A stretch of DNA of 64,000 bases from assembly GCA_025456085.1 (NCBI GenBank), contig JALOLF010000013.1:1-64000 (forward strand), in the 5' to 3' direction. The position numbers and the translations under genes are program-made. The stretch is from Acidimicrobiales bacterium (GTDB taxonomy: Bacteria; Actinomycetota; Acidimicrobiia; Acidimicrobiales; Acidimicrobilacustridaceae). The number at the start of each line of letters is the position of its first letter. Position 1 is the stretch's first letter. This document shows, in pieces, positions 29,176 through 37,947 of the stretch. Below the pieces are notes generated by a model that did no database searches, was not told the DNA's origin, and saw nothing but the letters and a program-made list of their open reading frames with translations.

Positions 29176-30167
29176 ACGCCACGCTGGCGCTCCAGACCCT
29201 GCAGGTCGAGAGCTACCGCATCGCCGTCGACATCCTCCCCCGCGCCGGCGGCGGCCGCGGCGGCGGTCGTAGCAGCAGCGGCGGTGGAGGCGGCTTCAGC
29301 GGCGGCGGCGGCTCCGGGTTCTCGAGCAGCTCGAGCAGCTTCTCCGGGGGTACCGCGGCGGCCGGCAGCATCGTCGGCCTGGTCTTCGGCCTCATCTGCA
29401 TGGTCCTGTTCTTCGTCGTGATCTTCGCCGTCATCAAGGGCGCGAAGACCAAGGGGCAGGACACCAGTCCCGGGGTGATCACCGACTACGACCCCGGCAC
29501 GCAGGCCGCGCTGGCCCAGGCCCTCCAGGACGGGACCGGCCCCTACGCGCACGCCTCCCGAGCGCAGGTAGAGGCCGGCGTCGGCGCCATCCAGGCCCAC
29601 GACCCCGCCTTCAACGAGGCCGACTTCCTGTCCGACACGAATCGGGCCTTCTTCATGATCCAACAGGCCTGGACCGAACGCCGGCCCGAGCTGTCACGCC
29701 AGGTCATGCACGACGGGGTGTGGCAACAGCACAAGTTCCAGATCGACCAGTACCTCTCCGGCAACAAGCAGAACGTGCTCGAGAACCTGGCCATCCAGAA
29801 CTCGGTCGTCGTCTCGGCCAACAGCGACGAGAGCTTCGACACCATCGTCGTGCGCTTCTTCGCCTCCTGCGCGGATTACGACATCGACCTGTCCGACGAC
29901 AAGCGCAAGGTGATCCGGGGCGACCGCAGCATCGCCGACTGGGCCGAGGACTGGGTCTTCCAGCGCAACTCGAAGGCGATCACCAAGCCCAACCAGAGCA
30001 CCTTGAAGCAGCGCTGCCCGAACTGCGGCGCACCGCTGAACCTCGACCTGGCCGGCGTGTGCCAGTACTGCCGGGCCCCGGTCATGAGCGGCGAGTTCGA
30101 CTGGGTCCTGACCCGCATCGAGCAGCTCCCCAGCTACGAGGTCGCGCAGGCCACGATCCCCAGATAG
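29172..30167 (+). CDS. Tim44-like membrane protein with zinc ribbon
   Basis: The 331-residue protein begins with a short hydrophobic segment and a striking Gly/Ser-rich run (about 28-62), followed by a strong membrane helix (IVGLVFGLICMVLFFVVIFAVI). The C-terminal half is a Tim44/MBA1-type domain (DFLSDTNRAFFMIQQAWTERR ... IVVRFFASC) ending in a Cys4 ribbon (CPNC at about 283, CQYC at about 298). It is translationally coupled to the SPFH gene, and both carry zinc ribbons, suggesting a joint membrane complex. Bacterial Tim44-like proteins are of unknown function. Confidence 0.8.
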   Translation: MNATLALQTLQVESYRIAVDILPRAGGGRGGGRSSSGGGGGFSGGGGSGFSSSSSSFSGGTAAAGSIVGLVFGLICMVLFFVVIFAVIKGAKTKGQDTSPGVITDYDPGTQAALAQALQDGTGPYAHASRAQVEAGVGAIQAHDPAFNEADFLSDTNRAFFMIQQAWTERRPELSRQVMHDGVWQQHKFQIDQYLSGNKQNVLENLAIQNSVVVSANSDESFDTIVVRFFASCADYDIDLSDDKRKVIRGDRSIADWAEDWVFQRNSKAITKPNQSTLKQRCPNCGAPLNLDLAGVCQYCRAPVMSGEFDWVLTRIEQLPSYEVAQATIPR

Positions 30168-30222
30168 CGCTCGGCGCCAGCGCGAGCCGGATGGGTGCGT
30201 CGCGTCCGGCGCCGATCCGCGA

Positions 30223-30434
30223 CCACAGCCGGCCACGCGAGGCACGGTCGGAATCCGACACCCGCACGCCGACCCAACCCGCCGCCACAGCCGGCCACGC
30301 GAGGCACGGTCGGAATCCGACACCCGCACGCCGACCCAACCCGCCGCCACAGCCGGCCACGCGAGGCACCGTCGGAATCCGACACCCGCACGCCGACCCA
30401 ACCCGCCACCACAGCCGGCCACGCGAGGCACCGT
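30223..30434. repeat. 62-bp tandem direct repeat, 3.4 copies
   Basis: Three full units of 62 bases begin at 30223, 30285 and 30347, and a fourth partial copy runs 30409-30434. The copies differ at only one or two positions. Each full unit contains the short palindrome GTCGGAATCCGAC. The array occupies most of the 368-base gap between the Tim44-like and MFS genes. Because 62 is not a multiple of three, all minus-strand frames stay open through it, but they are not credible genes. It is not a CRISPR array because the repeats abut with no spacers. Confidence 0.9.
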
Positions 30435-30535
30435 TGCGATGGCTCCGCCCTCCCCTGCACTCGACCCGCGCCCAGCGTGGCCACGAGAGCATGATCGGCG
30501 CGTGCAAGCCGTAGCCTGCGCCGGGGAAGCCGACC

Positions 30536-31852
30536 GTGACCACCACCGAACCGCGCCGCGAACCGAGTCAGCCCACCGTCGAGGACGTCGAGGACGCCGA
30601 TCTCGACGGTGACCGACCCTTCGCCGCCGGCACGGCGCGGGCGGCCCTCTCCTACCGGTCCTTCCGCCGGGTCTACACCGGCTCACTGGTGTCGAACATC
30701 GGCACGTGGATGCAGAACGTCGTGCTGGGCCAGTACGCCTACGCGCTCACGAAGTCGCCCACCTTCGTCAGCCTCATGGTCTTCGCGCAGCTCGGACCCC
30801 TGCTGCTGCTCGCCGTGGTGGGCGGCGCGCTGGCGGATCGGTTCGACCGACGCAAGCTGCTCATCGGGGTCAGCGTGTGGCAGGCCGCGTTCGCGTTCGC
30901 CCTGGCCTACGTGGGCCGCGACGCCGATCCCTCCAAGGCGCTGCTCGTCGCGGTGGTCTTCCTGATCGGCGTGGGTCAGGCCCTGGCGGGGCCGGTGTTC
31001 GCGTCCGCGCTCCCCGCCCTCGTCGAACGGCGGGACCTGTCCGGCGCCGTGTCGCTGCAGTCGACCAACATGAACCTCTCCCGGGTGATCGGTGCACCGC
31101 TCGGGGCCTTCGTCTTCAGCCGCTTCGGTGTGTCGTGGGTCTTCGTCCTCAACGGGCTGAGCTACTTCGCGATCGTGGCGGCGGTCTCGACCGTTCACCT
31201 GCCGAAGCCCCGCCCGGACCCTGCTGCGCCCAGAGGATGGCGTCAGCTGCTCGGTGGCGTCCGGGTCGCACGCCGCGACCCGATCGTGGCGCGCATCCTG
31301 ATCACGGTGGCGCTGTTCTCGTTCTTCTGCCTCACCTTCATCGGCCAGATGCCCACCCTGGCCGAACGCAACCTCGGCATCGACGAGACCTCGACCGCGT
31401 ACGGCTGGCTCTACTTCGGCTTCGCGCTCGGGGCCATGACCGGCGCGCTCTCGATCGGCACCGTCCTGGCCGGCCGGCGACTGGACCGGGTGGTGGTGGC
31501 AGGGCTGACCGGCTTCGCCGCGCTGCTGGCTGCCTTCTCGCTGTGGCGGGCACCCGGGCCGGCGTACCCCACGGCGCTCGTGATGGGAGCCTTCTACTTC
31601 GCCACGATCACGTCGCTGTCGACGTTGCTGCAGCACCGGCTGGCCGACGCCGAGCGCGGCCGGGTGATGGCGCTGTGGATCATGGCCTTCGGCGGGACGG
31701 TACCCGTCGGCGTGCTCGTGGCCGGGCCGGTGATCGAGGCCACGTCGGTCACCGCGGTGATGCTGGTCGGGGCCGTGGTGGCCGCGCTCCTCGCGGCGTG
31801 GAACCGGGCTGGGCTCGTCGAGCCCGACCGACACGTCGACCCCGCCCGCTGA
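30536..31852 (+). CDS. MFS transporter (EntS-like)
   Basis: The 438-residue major facilitator has about twelve hydrophobic helices after an acidic 35-residue cytoplasmic N-terminus. The start of the membrane domain, YRSFRRVYTGSLVSNIGTWMQNVVLGQYAY, and the loop GGALADRFDRRKLLI (motif A) match the MFS_3/EntS group of exporters for siderophores or drugs. The substrate is unknown and no siderophore genes are nearby. GTG 30536 has CGGGGA at 30521-30526; TAGCCT at 30512-30517 is a possible -10 close upstream. Confidence 0.87.
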   Translation: MTTTEPRREPSQPTVEDVEDADLDGDRPFAAGTARAALSYRSFRRVYTGSLVSNIGTWMQNVVLGQYAYALTKSPTFVSLMVFAQLGPLLLLAVVGGALADRFDRRKLLIGVSVWQAAFAFALAYVGRDADPSKALLVAVVFLIGVGQALAGPVFASALPALVERRDLSGAVSLQSTNMNLSRVIGAPLGAFVFSRFGVSWVFVLNGLSYFAIVAAVSTVHLPKPRPDPAAPRGWRQLLGGVRVARRDPIVARILITVALFSFFCLTFIGQMPTLAERNLGIDETSTAYGWLYFGFALGAMTGALSIGTVLAGRRLDRVVVAGLTGFAALLAAFSLWRAPGPAYPTALVMGAFYFATITSLSTLLQHRLADAERGRVMALWIMAFGGTVPVGVLVAGPVIEATSVTAVMLVGAVVAALLAAWNRAGLVEPDRHVDPAR

Positions 31853-31944
31853 GCAGAGCACTAACCTCCGGCTGCCGTCCCGGAGGGACGGCGATCGCCG
31901 AGTGACGGGGTGACGGGATCGCCCGGACCCGGGGAGGACACGCC

Positions 31945-32898
31945 ATGACGAAGGTCAACGTCGACAACTTCCGGGCTGCGGAGACCGCCCGCATGTTCGA
32001 CGGCTTCGTCGGCCTCGCCGGTGCCGTCAACTCCTGGCTCCACTTCCGCTCCCCGACACCCGTCGACAACCAGCCGGTGATCCGCATGAACCGCGACACC
32101 CTCTACAGCATCGCGGTGGTGGACCTCCGCGGCGGGGCGACGCTGACCCTGCCCGACGCCGGCGACCGGTACCTGTCGGTGATGGCCGTCAACGACGAGC
32201 ACTACATCAACCGGGTGTACCGGGGCCCGGGTACCGTCGAGCTCAGCGCCGAGGAGCACGGCTCGCCGTTCGTCGCGCTCGCCGCCCGCATCTTCGTCGA
32301 CCCCGACGATCCCGACGACATCGCAGCCGTGAACGCCCTCCAGGACCAGCTCCGGGTGGAGGCGCGCTCGGTGGGCCCGTACGTGCACCCCGACTACGAC
32401 ACCGCCAGCCTCGACGCCACGCGAGACGCCCTGTTGGCGCTGGGCCAGGGTGTCAGCGACACCGACGACACCTTCGGCAGCAAGGCCGAGGTCGACGCCA
32501 CCCGGCACCTCATCGGCACCGCCGTGGGTTGGGGTGGCCTCCCCGAACACGAGGCCTACTACTACCTCGAGGCGGCACCCAACCCAGTCGGCGACTACAC
32601 CCTCACGCTGGCCGACGTGCCCGTCGATGCCTTCTGGTCGCTCACCGTCTACAACCGTGACGGCTACTTCGAGGCGAACCCCTTCGACTCGTACTCGGTG
32701 AACTCGGTGACGGCCTCGGCGGAGCCCGACGGGTCCGTGGTGCTGCACCTCTCCCCCGACGGAGCCGGCCGGAAGAACCACCTCTACGTCATGGACGGCT
32801 GGAACTACGCGCTGCGTCTCTACCGCCCGCGCCCGGAGGTCCTCGACAAGTCCTGGACTCCCCCGCGGCCCCGACCCGTCAGTTCACCCGACTCCTAG
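31945..32898 (+). CDS. DUF1254/DUF1214 domain protein
   Basis: The 317-residue protein contains the DUF1254 N-terminal part (IRMNRDTLYSIAVVDLRGG; DRYLSVMAVNDEHYINRVY) and the DUF1214 C-terminal part (LADVPVDAFWSLTVYNRDGYFE; HLSPDG...). These paired domains occur in many bacterial proteins of unsettled function; some are secreted but no signal peptide is visible here, so it is probably cytoplasmic. GGGAGGA about ten bases before the ATG is a strong ribosome-binding site, and TAACCT at 31862-31867 may be its -10. It converges on murF with a four-base gap. Confidence 0.82.
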   Translation: MTKVNVDNFRAAETARMFDGFVGLAGAVNSWLHFRSPTPVDNQPVIRMNRDTLYSIAVVDLRGGATLTLPDAGDRYLSVMAVNDEHYINRVYRGPGTVELSAEEHGSPFVALAARIFVDPDDPDDIAAVNALQDQLRVEARSVGPYVHPDYDTASLDATRDALLALGQGVSDTDDTFGSKAEVDATRHLIGTAVGWGGLPEHEAYYYLEAAPNPVGDYTLTLADVPVDAFWSLTVYNRDGYFEANPFDSYSVNSVTASAEPDGSVVLHLSPDGAGRKNHLYVMDGWNYALRLYRPRPEVLDKSWTPPRPRPVSSPDS

Positions 32899-32902
32899 GC
32901 GG

Positions 32903-34207
32903 TCAGGTCTCCAGGAGGCGGTGGACGAGGCGCTCGAGCCCGGCCACCCGGCTGCCCTTCACCAACAGCGCGTCCCCCGTTCCCAGCTCGCCGAGCCGCG
33001 ACAGGGCCTCGTCCACGTCCGCCACGTCGGGCAGGCCGTAGTCCGGCGCGTCGACGGCGACGGCCTCGACCCCGAGCTCGCCCACGAGCTCGCCGATGGC
33101 GCGGTGCGCCTCCGGCCCGTGGTGGCCGAGCTCGGCCATGGGACCCAGGACGGCCAGGTGACGGCGGGCCTCGAGATGCACCAGCGAGCGCAGCGCCGCC
33201 TCCACCGACGCAGGACCGGCGTTGTAGGCGTCGTTGATGATCACCGCACCCGACGGCGCCGTGTGCAGCTCCATGCGCCACGGTGACAGCTCGGCCTCGA
33301 CCAGCCCGGCGGCCACGTCGGCGAGCTCGACGTCGCACACCAGCCCGGCTGCCGCCGCGGCCAGGGCGTTGCCCACCTGGTGCAGACCACGAACCCGGAG
33401 CTCCACCTGGGTGTCGCCCCAGGGCGTGCACAACCGGAACGACGGATGCAGCGCCCGGTCGACGAAGACGTCCTCGGCCCGGACGTCGGCGTCGTGGGCA
33501 CCGAAGGTGAGCACGTCCGCCTCGGTGCGCTCGGCCATGTCCGCCACCCACGGGTTGGCTCCGTTCAGCACGGCGGTACCCGACGCCGGCAACGATTCGA
33601 CGAGCTCGGCCTTGGCTCGGGCCACCGAGGCCAGGTCCCCGAACATCTCCGCGTGCACGAGCTCCACCGCCGTGACGATGCCCACCGTGGGCTGCGCCAC
33701 GGCGCACAGCTCCGCGATGTGGCCGTGGCCCCGCGCCCCCATCTCGGCGACGAGCGCCTCGGTGCCGTCGGCCGCGTTGACGAGGGTGAGGGGCACCCCC
33801 AGCTCGTTGTTGAACGAACGGAGGCTGGCCGAGGTCAGCCACTGGCGGCCGAGCACCGAGGCGGTCAGATCCTTGGCGGAGGTCTTGCCCACGGAGCCGG
33901 TGATGCCCACGACGCGCGGTGGCAACCGCCGGCGGGCGGCCATGGCCAGGGCTCGCAACGCCGACGCCGGATCGTCCACGACCACGGCGGTCCCGCCGAC
34001 GGGTGCTCGTGCCGTGAGGTAGGCCGCAGCGCCGGCTTCGAGCGCCGCCCCGATGAAGTCGTGCCCGTCGCGCAGGCCCTGCACGGGTACGAACAGCTCC
34101 CCGCCCACGACGTCACGGGAGTCGTGTCGGGCCTCGTCCACCTCGACATCGGGCCCGACGAGCGTGCCGTCCACGGCAGCAGCGATGTCCGAGGTGAGGA
34201 AGCGCAC
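32903..34207 (-). CDS. murF: UDP-MurNAc-tripeptide--D-Ala-D-Ala ligase
   Basis: MurF adds the D-Ala-D-Ala dipeptide to the peptidoglycan precursor. The 434-residue Mur ligase has the N-terminal substrate domain (DSRDVVGGELFVPVQGLRDGHDF), the P-loop VVGITGSVGKTSAKD, the central ATPase motif VAEMGARGHGHI, the INDAYNAGPASVEAAL segment and a C-terminal Rossmann-like domain (LAVLGPMAELG). GTG 34207 lies six bases after TACCGT, supporting this start over upstream codons. It is divergent from ddl, whose product makes its dipeptide substrate. Confidence 0.95.
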   Translation of the reverse strand: MRFLTSDIAAAVDGTLVGPDVEVDEARHDSRDVVGGELFVPVQGLRDGHDFIGAALEAGAAAYLTARAPVGGTAVVVDDPASALRALAMAARRRLPPRVVGITGSVGKTSAKDLTASVLGRQWLTSASLRSFNNELGVPLTLVNAADGTEALVAEMGARGHGHIAELCAVAQPTVGIVTAVELVHAEMFGDLASVARAKAELVESLPASGTAVLNGANPWVADMAERTEADVLTFGAHDADVRAEDVFVDRALHPSFRLCTPWGDTQVELRVRGLHQVGNALAAAAAGLVCDVELADVAAGLVEAELSPWRMELHTAPSGAVIINDAYNAGPASVEAALRSLVHLEARRHLAVLGPMAELGHHGPEAHRAIGELVGELGVEAVAVDAPDYGLPDVADVDEALSRLGELGTGDALLVKGSRVAGLERLVHRLLET

Positions 34208-34213
34208 GCCGGC

Positions 34214-34291
34214 ACGGTAGCGGCCCGGAGACGCACGATCGGGCACCGCGGCGCCGGAGTCGCAGGGTCCGGTGGTGCCAGCAGGTACCGT
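34214..34291. promoter_or_regulatory. Divergent murF/ddl promoters
   Basis: TACCGT on the minus strand (34219-34214) is six bases before the murF GTG. The same hexamer on the plus strand (34286-34291) is eight bases before the ddl ATG. The two genes of one pathway thus share a 92-base gap with matching promoter elements, and both mRNAs look leaderless. Confidence 0.45.
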
Positions 34292-34299
34292 CGACCACG

Positions 34300-35406
34300 A
34301 TGAGTCCGCCCGACGCCCCCCGCATCCGTCTCGTCGTGCTCTTCGGCGGTCAGTCGGCCGAGCACGACATCTCCCGGGTCACGGCCCGCCACGTGCTCGC
34401 CGCCCTGGACCGCACCCGCTACGACGTCGAGCCCATCGGCATCACCACCGACGGCACCTGGCTGTTCGCCGAGGACGCGGCACTGGCACTGGCCCGGGGG
34501 CCGGAGGCGCTGCCGGCGGCGCTGCCCGTCGAGGGACCGACCGTCGATCCGCTCCCGACCGTGCTGCCCTCGTCCCCCGACGACCGCGTCGTCGTGTTCC
34601 CCCTGCTGCACGGCCCGCTCGGCGAGGACGGCACGGTGCAGGGCCTGCTGGAGCTCGCCGGCGTGCCCTACGTGGGCTGCGGGGTCCTGGCCTCGGCGCT
34701 GGCGATGGACAAGGCCAAGGCCAAGGAGGTGTTCGCCGCCAACGGCGTGCCCCAGGGCCGGTGGGTGACGGTGCGGGAGTGCGATGCCGACGACACCACG
34801 CCGGACCGCCTGGCCGAGTCGCTGGGCCTGCCGGTGTTCGTGAAGCCGGCCAACCTCGGCTCCTCGGTCGGGGTGAGCAAGGCGACGAGTCCGGCGGAAC
34901 TGGCGTCGGCGCTCACGCTGGCGTTCTCCTACGACGAGTGGGTGGTGGTCGAGGAGGCCATCACCGGACGGGAGATCGAGTGCGCCGTGCTCGGCAACGA
35001 GATCCCCCGGACCTCCCTGCCGGGTGAGATCGTTCCCGGTGCGGAGTTCTACGACTACGAGGACAAGTACGTCGACGGCAGCGCCGAGCTGCTCATCCCC
35101 GCACCGCTCGACCCGGCGACCACCGAGGAGCTCCGCGACCTGGCCGCCCGGGCCTACACCGCGCTGCGCTGCGAAGGGATGGCCCGGGTCGACTTCTTCT
35201 ACGAGGCCGACGGCCGGGGTCTGCTGGTGAACGAGGTCAACAGCATCCCCGGGTTCACGGAGATCTCGATGTATCCCCGGATGTGGGAGGCCTCGGGCCT
35301 GCCCTACGCCGAGCTCGTCGACGAGCTCGTGCGCCTCGCTGTCGAGCGGCACGGGCGGCGCATGGCCAAGCGCCGCACCGACCGTCCGGGCCGACCCACC
35401 ACCTAG
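34300..35406 (+). CDS. ddl: D-alanine--D-alanine ligase
   Basis: An ATP-grasp ligase of 368 residues. Motifs: VVLFGGQSAEHDISRVTARHV at the N-terminus, LLHGPLGEDGTVQGLLE, YVGCGVLASALAMDKAKAKEVF, the ATP-binding FVKPANLGSSVGVSKA, the omega-loop FYDYEDKY whose tyrosine favours D-Ala as acceptor over D-lactate, and the Mg-binding VNEVNSIPGFTEISM. It makes the terminal dipeptide of peptidoglycan stems. No Van-type features are seen. The final 15 residues are basic and variable. Confidence 0.96.
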   Translation: MSPPDAPRIRLVVLFGGQSAEHDISRVTARHVLAALDRTRYDVEPIGITTDGTWLFAEDAALALARGPEALPAALPVEGPTVDPLPTVLPSSPDDRVVVFPLLHGPLGEDGTVQGLLELAGVPYVGCGVLASALAMDKAKAKEVFAANGVPQGRWVTVRECDADDTTPDRLAESLGLPVFVKPANLGSSVGVSKATSPAELASALTLAFSYDEWVVVEEAITGREIECAVLGNEIPRTSLPGEIVPGAEFYDYEDKYVDGSAELLIPAPLDPATTEELRDLAARAYTALRCEGMARVDFFYEADGRGLLVNEVNSIPGFTEISMYPRMWEASGLPYAELVDELVRLAVERHGRRMAKRRTDRPGRPTT

Positions 35407-35446
35407 ACCGTCCGGGCGTCCGGCGGAGCCGCGGTTCGGCCGCGAG

Positions 35447-35452
35447 TAGATT
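35447..35452 (+). promoter_or_regulatory. Candidate -10 for the SMP-30-like gene
   Basis: TAGATT lies 45 bases before the GTG at 35498, in the short gap after ddl, ahead of a GAGGGGGA ribosome-binding site. The same hexamer precedes gltA. Confidence 0.3.
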
Positions 35453-35497
35453 CATGCCGCCCCACGACGGGGCATCCCGACCTGGCGAGGGGGACGA

Positions 35498-36349
35498 GTG
35501 ACCGACGCTGAACCGAGGGTGCTGCTGGAGAAGCTGGCGTTTCCCGACTGCCCGCGCTGGCACCAGGGGCTCCTGTACTTCTCCGACGTGCACGACGGAC
35601 GGGTCTGGTGCAGCACCGAGCAGTCGCAGGTGCAGTTCGTGGCCGAGCTGCCGGGTCGCCCGGCGGGTCTGGGCTGGCTGCCCGACGGTCACCTCCAACT
35701 CGTGTCCATGCGCGACCGCGCCGTGCTGCGCCTCACCCAGACGGGTCTCGTGCAGGTGGCCGATCTGAGCGGGTCCTTCGAGCACGCCGCCAACAACATG
35801 GTCGTCGATGGCCGGGGCCGGGCGTACGTGTCGAGCCTGGGCTTCGACCTCGACGGCGGCGGCAGCCCGGCACCCACTCGCATGGCCTGCGTCGAACCCG
35901 ACGGCGAGACCTGGGTGGTCATCGAGGACCTCCTGTTCCCCAACGGCTCGGCGATCACCCCCGACGGACGCACGCTGCTCGTGGCCGAGACCTGGGGCCG
36001 ACGGATCAGCGCCTACGACATCGAACCCGACGGCTCGCTCGCCAACCCCCGGCTGTGGTCGGACCTCCAGCCCAACGTTCCTGCCGGCATCTGCCTGGAC
36101 GCGCAGGGCGCGGTCTGGGCGGCCGACCCGGTCAACAACGGCGTGATGCGGGTGATCGAGGGGGCCGGTGCAGTCGAGTGGATCCCGTTCGAGGGACGGG
36201 GCGTGCACGCGTGCGCTCTCGGCGGCAGCGACGGCCGCACGCTGTTCCTGTGCACGTCGCCCACCTCGAACCCCAGCCGCACGATCGAGCAGCGCGAGGG
36301 CCGCATCGAGATGCTCCGGGTCGAGGTGCCCGCGGCCGGCACGGTCTGA
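35498..36349 (+). CDS. SMP-30/gluconolactonase-like protein
   Basis: A six-bladed beta-propeller hydrolase of 283 residues. Recognisable segments are EKLAFPDCPRWHQGLLYFSD near the N-terminus with the metal-ligand glutamate, NNMVVDGRGRAYVSSLGF, LLFPNGSAITPDGRTLLVAETW with the family Asn, and GICLDAQGAVWAADP. Family members are Ca-dependent lactonases acting on sugar lactones or other esters. The substrate here is not evident. GTG start with a purine-rich GAGGGGGA site at about 35487-35494. Confidence 0.87.
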   Translation: MTDAEPRVLLEKLAFPDCPRWHQGLLYFSDVHDGRVWCSTEQSQVQFVAELPGRPAGLGWLPDGHLQLVSMRDRAVLRLTQTGLVQVADLSGSFEHAANNMVVDGRGRAYVSSLGFDLDGGGSPAPTRMACVEPDGETWVVIEDLLFPNGSAITPDGRTLLVAETWGRRISAYDIEPDGSLANPRLWSDLQPNVPAGICLDAQGAVWAADPVNNGVMRVIEGAGAVEWIPFEGRGVHACALGGSDGRTLFLCTSPTSNPSRTIEQREGRIEMLRVEVPAAGTV

Positions 36350-36392
36350 CCCCCGACCACCCCGATCCCGCGGAGTCGGCGGGGGCTCTGCG

Positions 36393-37226
36393 TCACCCCC
36401 GGTGCGGGACTCGCCGCGCCGCACCGACCGCACGGATGGCGTCGCGGTCGTAGGGCGCCGGCACGGTCAGCACGACGCGGTCCACGCCACGGGAGGCCAG
36501 TGCAGCCAGTCGGTCGGCCGCGACCGTGTTCGGGTGGAAGGCGCCGCCGACGGTGACGACGAACGGCTCGGACTCCCGGCCCACCGAGCGCCGCGCCGCG
36601 TGCGCCGTGGCCAGGAGCCGTTCCAGCCCCGCACCGGCACCGGTGTTGATCCCGTCGGCCACCTCACCTGCGAGAGCTGCCATCTTGGGGCCGAAGGCGC
36701 CCAACACGACGGGCGGCGCCGGTCGGGGCACCGGGAAGCCCGATCCCACGCCGAGGCGGTAGTGATGGCCTTCCCACGGCTCGACCGTGCCCGACCACAC
36801 GGCACGTAGCACCCGGGCGGCTTCGCGGACCTGCTGGCGGCGCACCCCGTCGGGCGGGACCACCTCGCCGAGCGCGCGCTGCTCGCGTGGATAGGGCAGC
36901 CCCCTGCCGCCTCCTGCGCCGAGCCCGAGCAGGAGTCGTCCCTCCGACACCTCCTGGAGCGTCGCCGCCATGACCGCCAGCACACCGGGCCGGCGGTTGG
37001 CCACGTTGAGCACCATCGGCCCCAGCATCACGCGGGGCACCACCGCAGCCAGGGCCGACAGCACGGTCCACCCTTCGAGCACGGTGTCGGCGTCGTGCAC
37101 CATGCCGGCGAGGTGGTCGTAGGTCCACACGCCGTCGAAGCCGGCTTCCTCGGCGGTCGAGGCGGCATCGCGCAGATCGGGCCACCGACCGCCGAACGGG
37201 TCGAAGAGGAGATCCACGGCGACCAT
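36393..37226 (-). CDS. LLM-class F420-dependent oxidoreductase
   Basis: A luciferase-like (beta/alpha)8 barrel flavin/F420 enzyme of 277 residues. The family pattern appears as AEEAGFDGVWTYDHLAG, VMLGPMVLNVANRRPGVLAVMAATLQEVSEGRLLLGLGAGG and PVVLGAFGPKMAALAGEVADGINTG. The Gly-rich loop and the actinobacterial setting favour F420 over FMN. Substrate unknown. It lies ten bases downstream of the TetR gene on the same strand, so it is probably in the regulator's transcript. Confidence 0.87.
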   Translation of the reverse strand: MVAVDLLFDPFGGRWPDLRDAASTAEEAGFDGVWTYDHLAGMVHDADTVLEGWTVLSALAAVVPRVMLGPMVLNVANRRPGVLAVMAATLQEVSEGRLLLGLGAGGGRGLPYPREQRALGEVVPPDGVRRQQVREAARVLRAVWSGTVEPWEGHHYRLGVGSGFPVPRPAPPVVLGAFGPKMAALAGEVADGINTGAGAGLERLLATAHAARRSVGRESEPFVVTVGGAFHPNTVAADRLAALASRGVDRVVLTVPAPYDRDAIRAVGAARRVPHRG

Positions 37227-37236
37227 GACACAGACG

Positions 37237-37923
37237 CTAGTGCCGGGAAGGCGCGCGTCCCCGCCCCGCCGACGTCTCCGTGGTCGACGGACCGCCGGCG
37301 CCGCCGGGCTGTCCGTCGCCCACGGAGACGGCGTCCGAGACCAGGGCCGAGCGCAGGAAGCGCAGCAGCTCCCGGCGCCGCAGCACCGCCGAGCGCAGGG
37401 TGGGCTCCACGCCGACCGCCCGCAGCACCTCCACCTCGGTGGCCACCCCCAGCACGGTGGAGTACGTCGACAGCAGCAGCAGCCGGGCGTCGCAGCGACG
37501 GAACCGGCCGGCCGTCATCTCGGCCTCGAGGAACACCCGGGCCGAGTCGACGAGCGGCTCCAGATCACCCGACAGGCGCGTCGCCGCCGGCGGACCGAGC
37601 CTGCTCACCTCCCGCAGCAGCCCGAGGAGCTCGGGCCGACGCAGGGCGAGGCGGAACACCGAGCGCACGATGCGCTCCACCCGCTCGAAGCCCTCCCCGA
37701 CCGAGGCCGCCTCGACCAGCACAGAGGCCAACTGCCCCGACGAGTGATCGATCACCGCGTCGAGCAGCTCGGCCTTCGAGGGGAAGTAGTAGAGGATGGT
37801 CTGCTTGCGGATGCCCAGCTCCACGGCGAGCTGGTCGAGCGAGGTGGCGTCGTAGCCCCTGGTGCCGAACGACGACAGGGCGGCGTCGAGCACGCGCCGG
37901 CGGGTGTCGGATGTCGCCCCCAT
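37237..37923 (-). CDS. TetR-family transcriptional regulator
   Basis: A 228-residue repressor-type protein. The HTH is RRRVLDAALSSFGTRGYDATSLDQLAVELGIRKQTILYYFPSKAELLDAV at about 8-57, followed by an all-helical ligand domain and a Gly/Ser/Pro-rich tail. It is divergent from the four-gene lipid operon starting at 37948. A 12-base inverted repeat fills the 24-base gap and overlaps its own -10 box, so autoregulation and operon control are likely. Fatty acyl-CoA is a plausible ligand given the target genes; that is inference. Confidence 0.9.
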   Translation of the reverse strand: MGATSDTRRRVLDAALSSFGTRGYDATSLDQLAVELGIRKQTILYYFPSKAELLDAVIDHSSGQLASVLVEAASVGEGFERVERIVRSVFRLALRRPELLGLLREVSRLGPPAATRLSGDLEPLVDSARVFLEAEMTAGRFRRCDARLLLLSTYSTVLGVATEVEVLRAVGVEPTLRSAVLRRRELLRFLRSALVSDAVSVGDGQPGGAGGPSTTETSAGRGRAPSRH

Positions 37924-37924
37924 T

Positions 37925-37936
37925 TACCAAATGGTA
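37925..37936. promoter_or_regulatory. Inverted-repeat operator between tetR and the lipid operon
   Basis: TACCAAATGGTA has 4-bp arms (TACC/GGTA) around AAAT. On the minus strand it contains TACCAT (37936-37931), seven bases before the tetR ATG, suggesting that the operator covers a leaderless tetR promoter. The operon GTG begins 12 bases beyond the repeat on the other side. Confidence 0.5.
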
Positions 37937-37947
37937 GACAGTGGGGC

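Noticed and set aside
30223-30434. CRISPR-like array
   Set aside because: Units abut with no unique spacers, are 62 bases long, and there are no cas genes.
30082-30546. Minus-strand open frames through the 62-bp repeat giving repetitive Arg/Gly/Cys/Trp-rich peptides
   Set aside because: All three frames stay open only because the unit length is not a multiple of three; no start signal, no conserved domain, and composition mirrors the DNA repeat.
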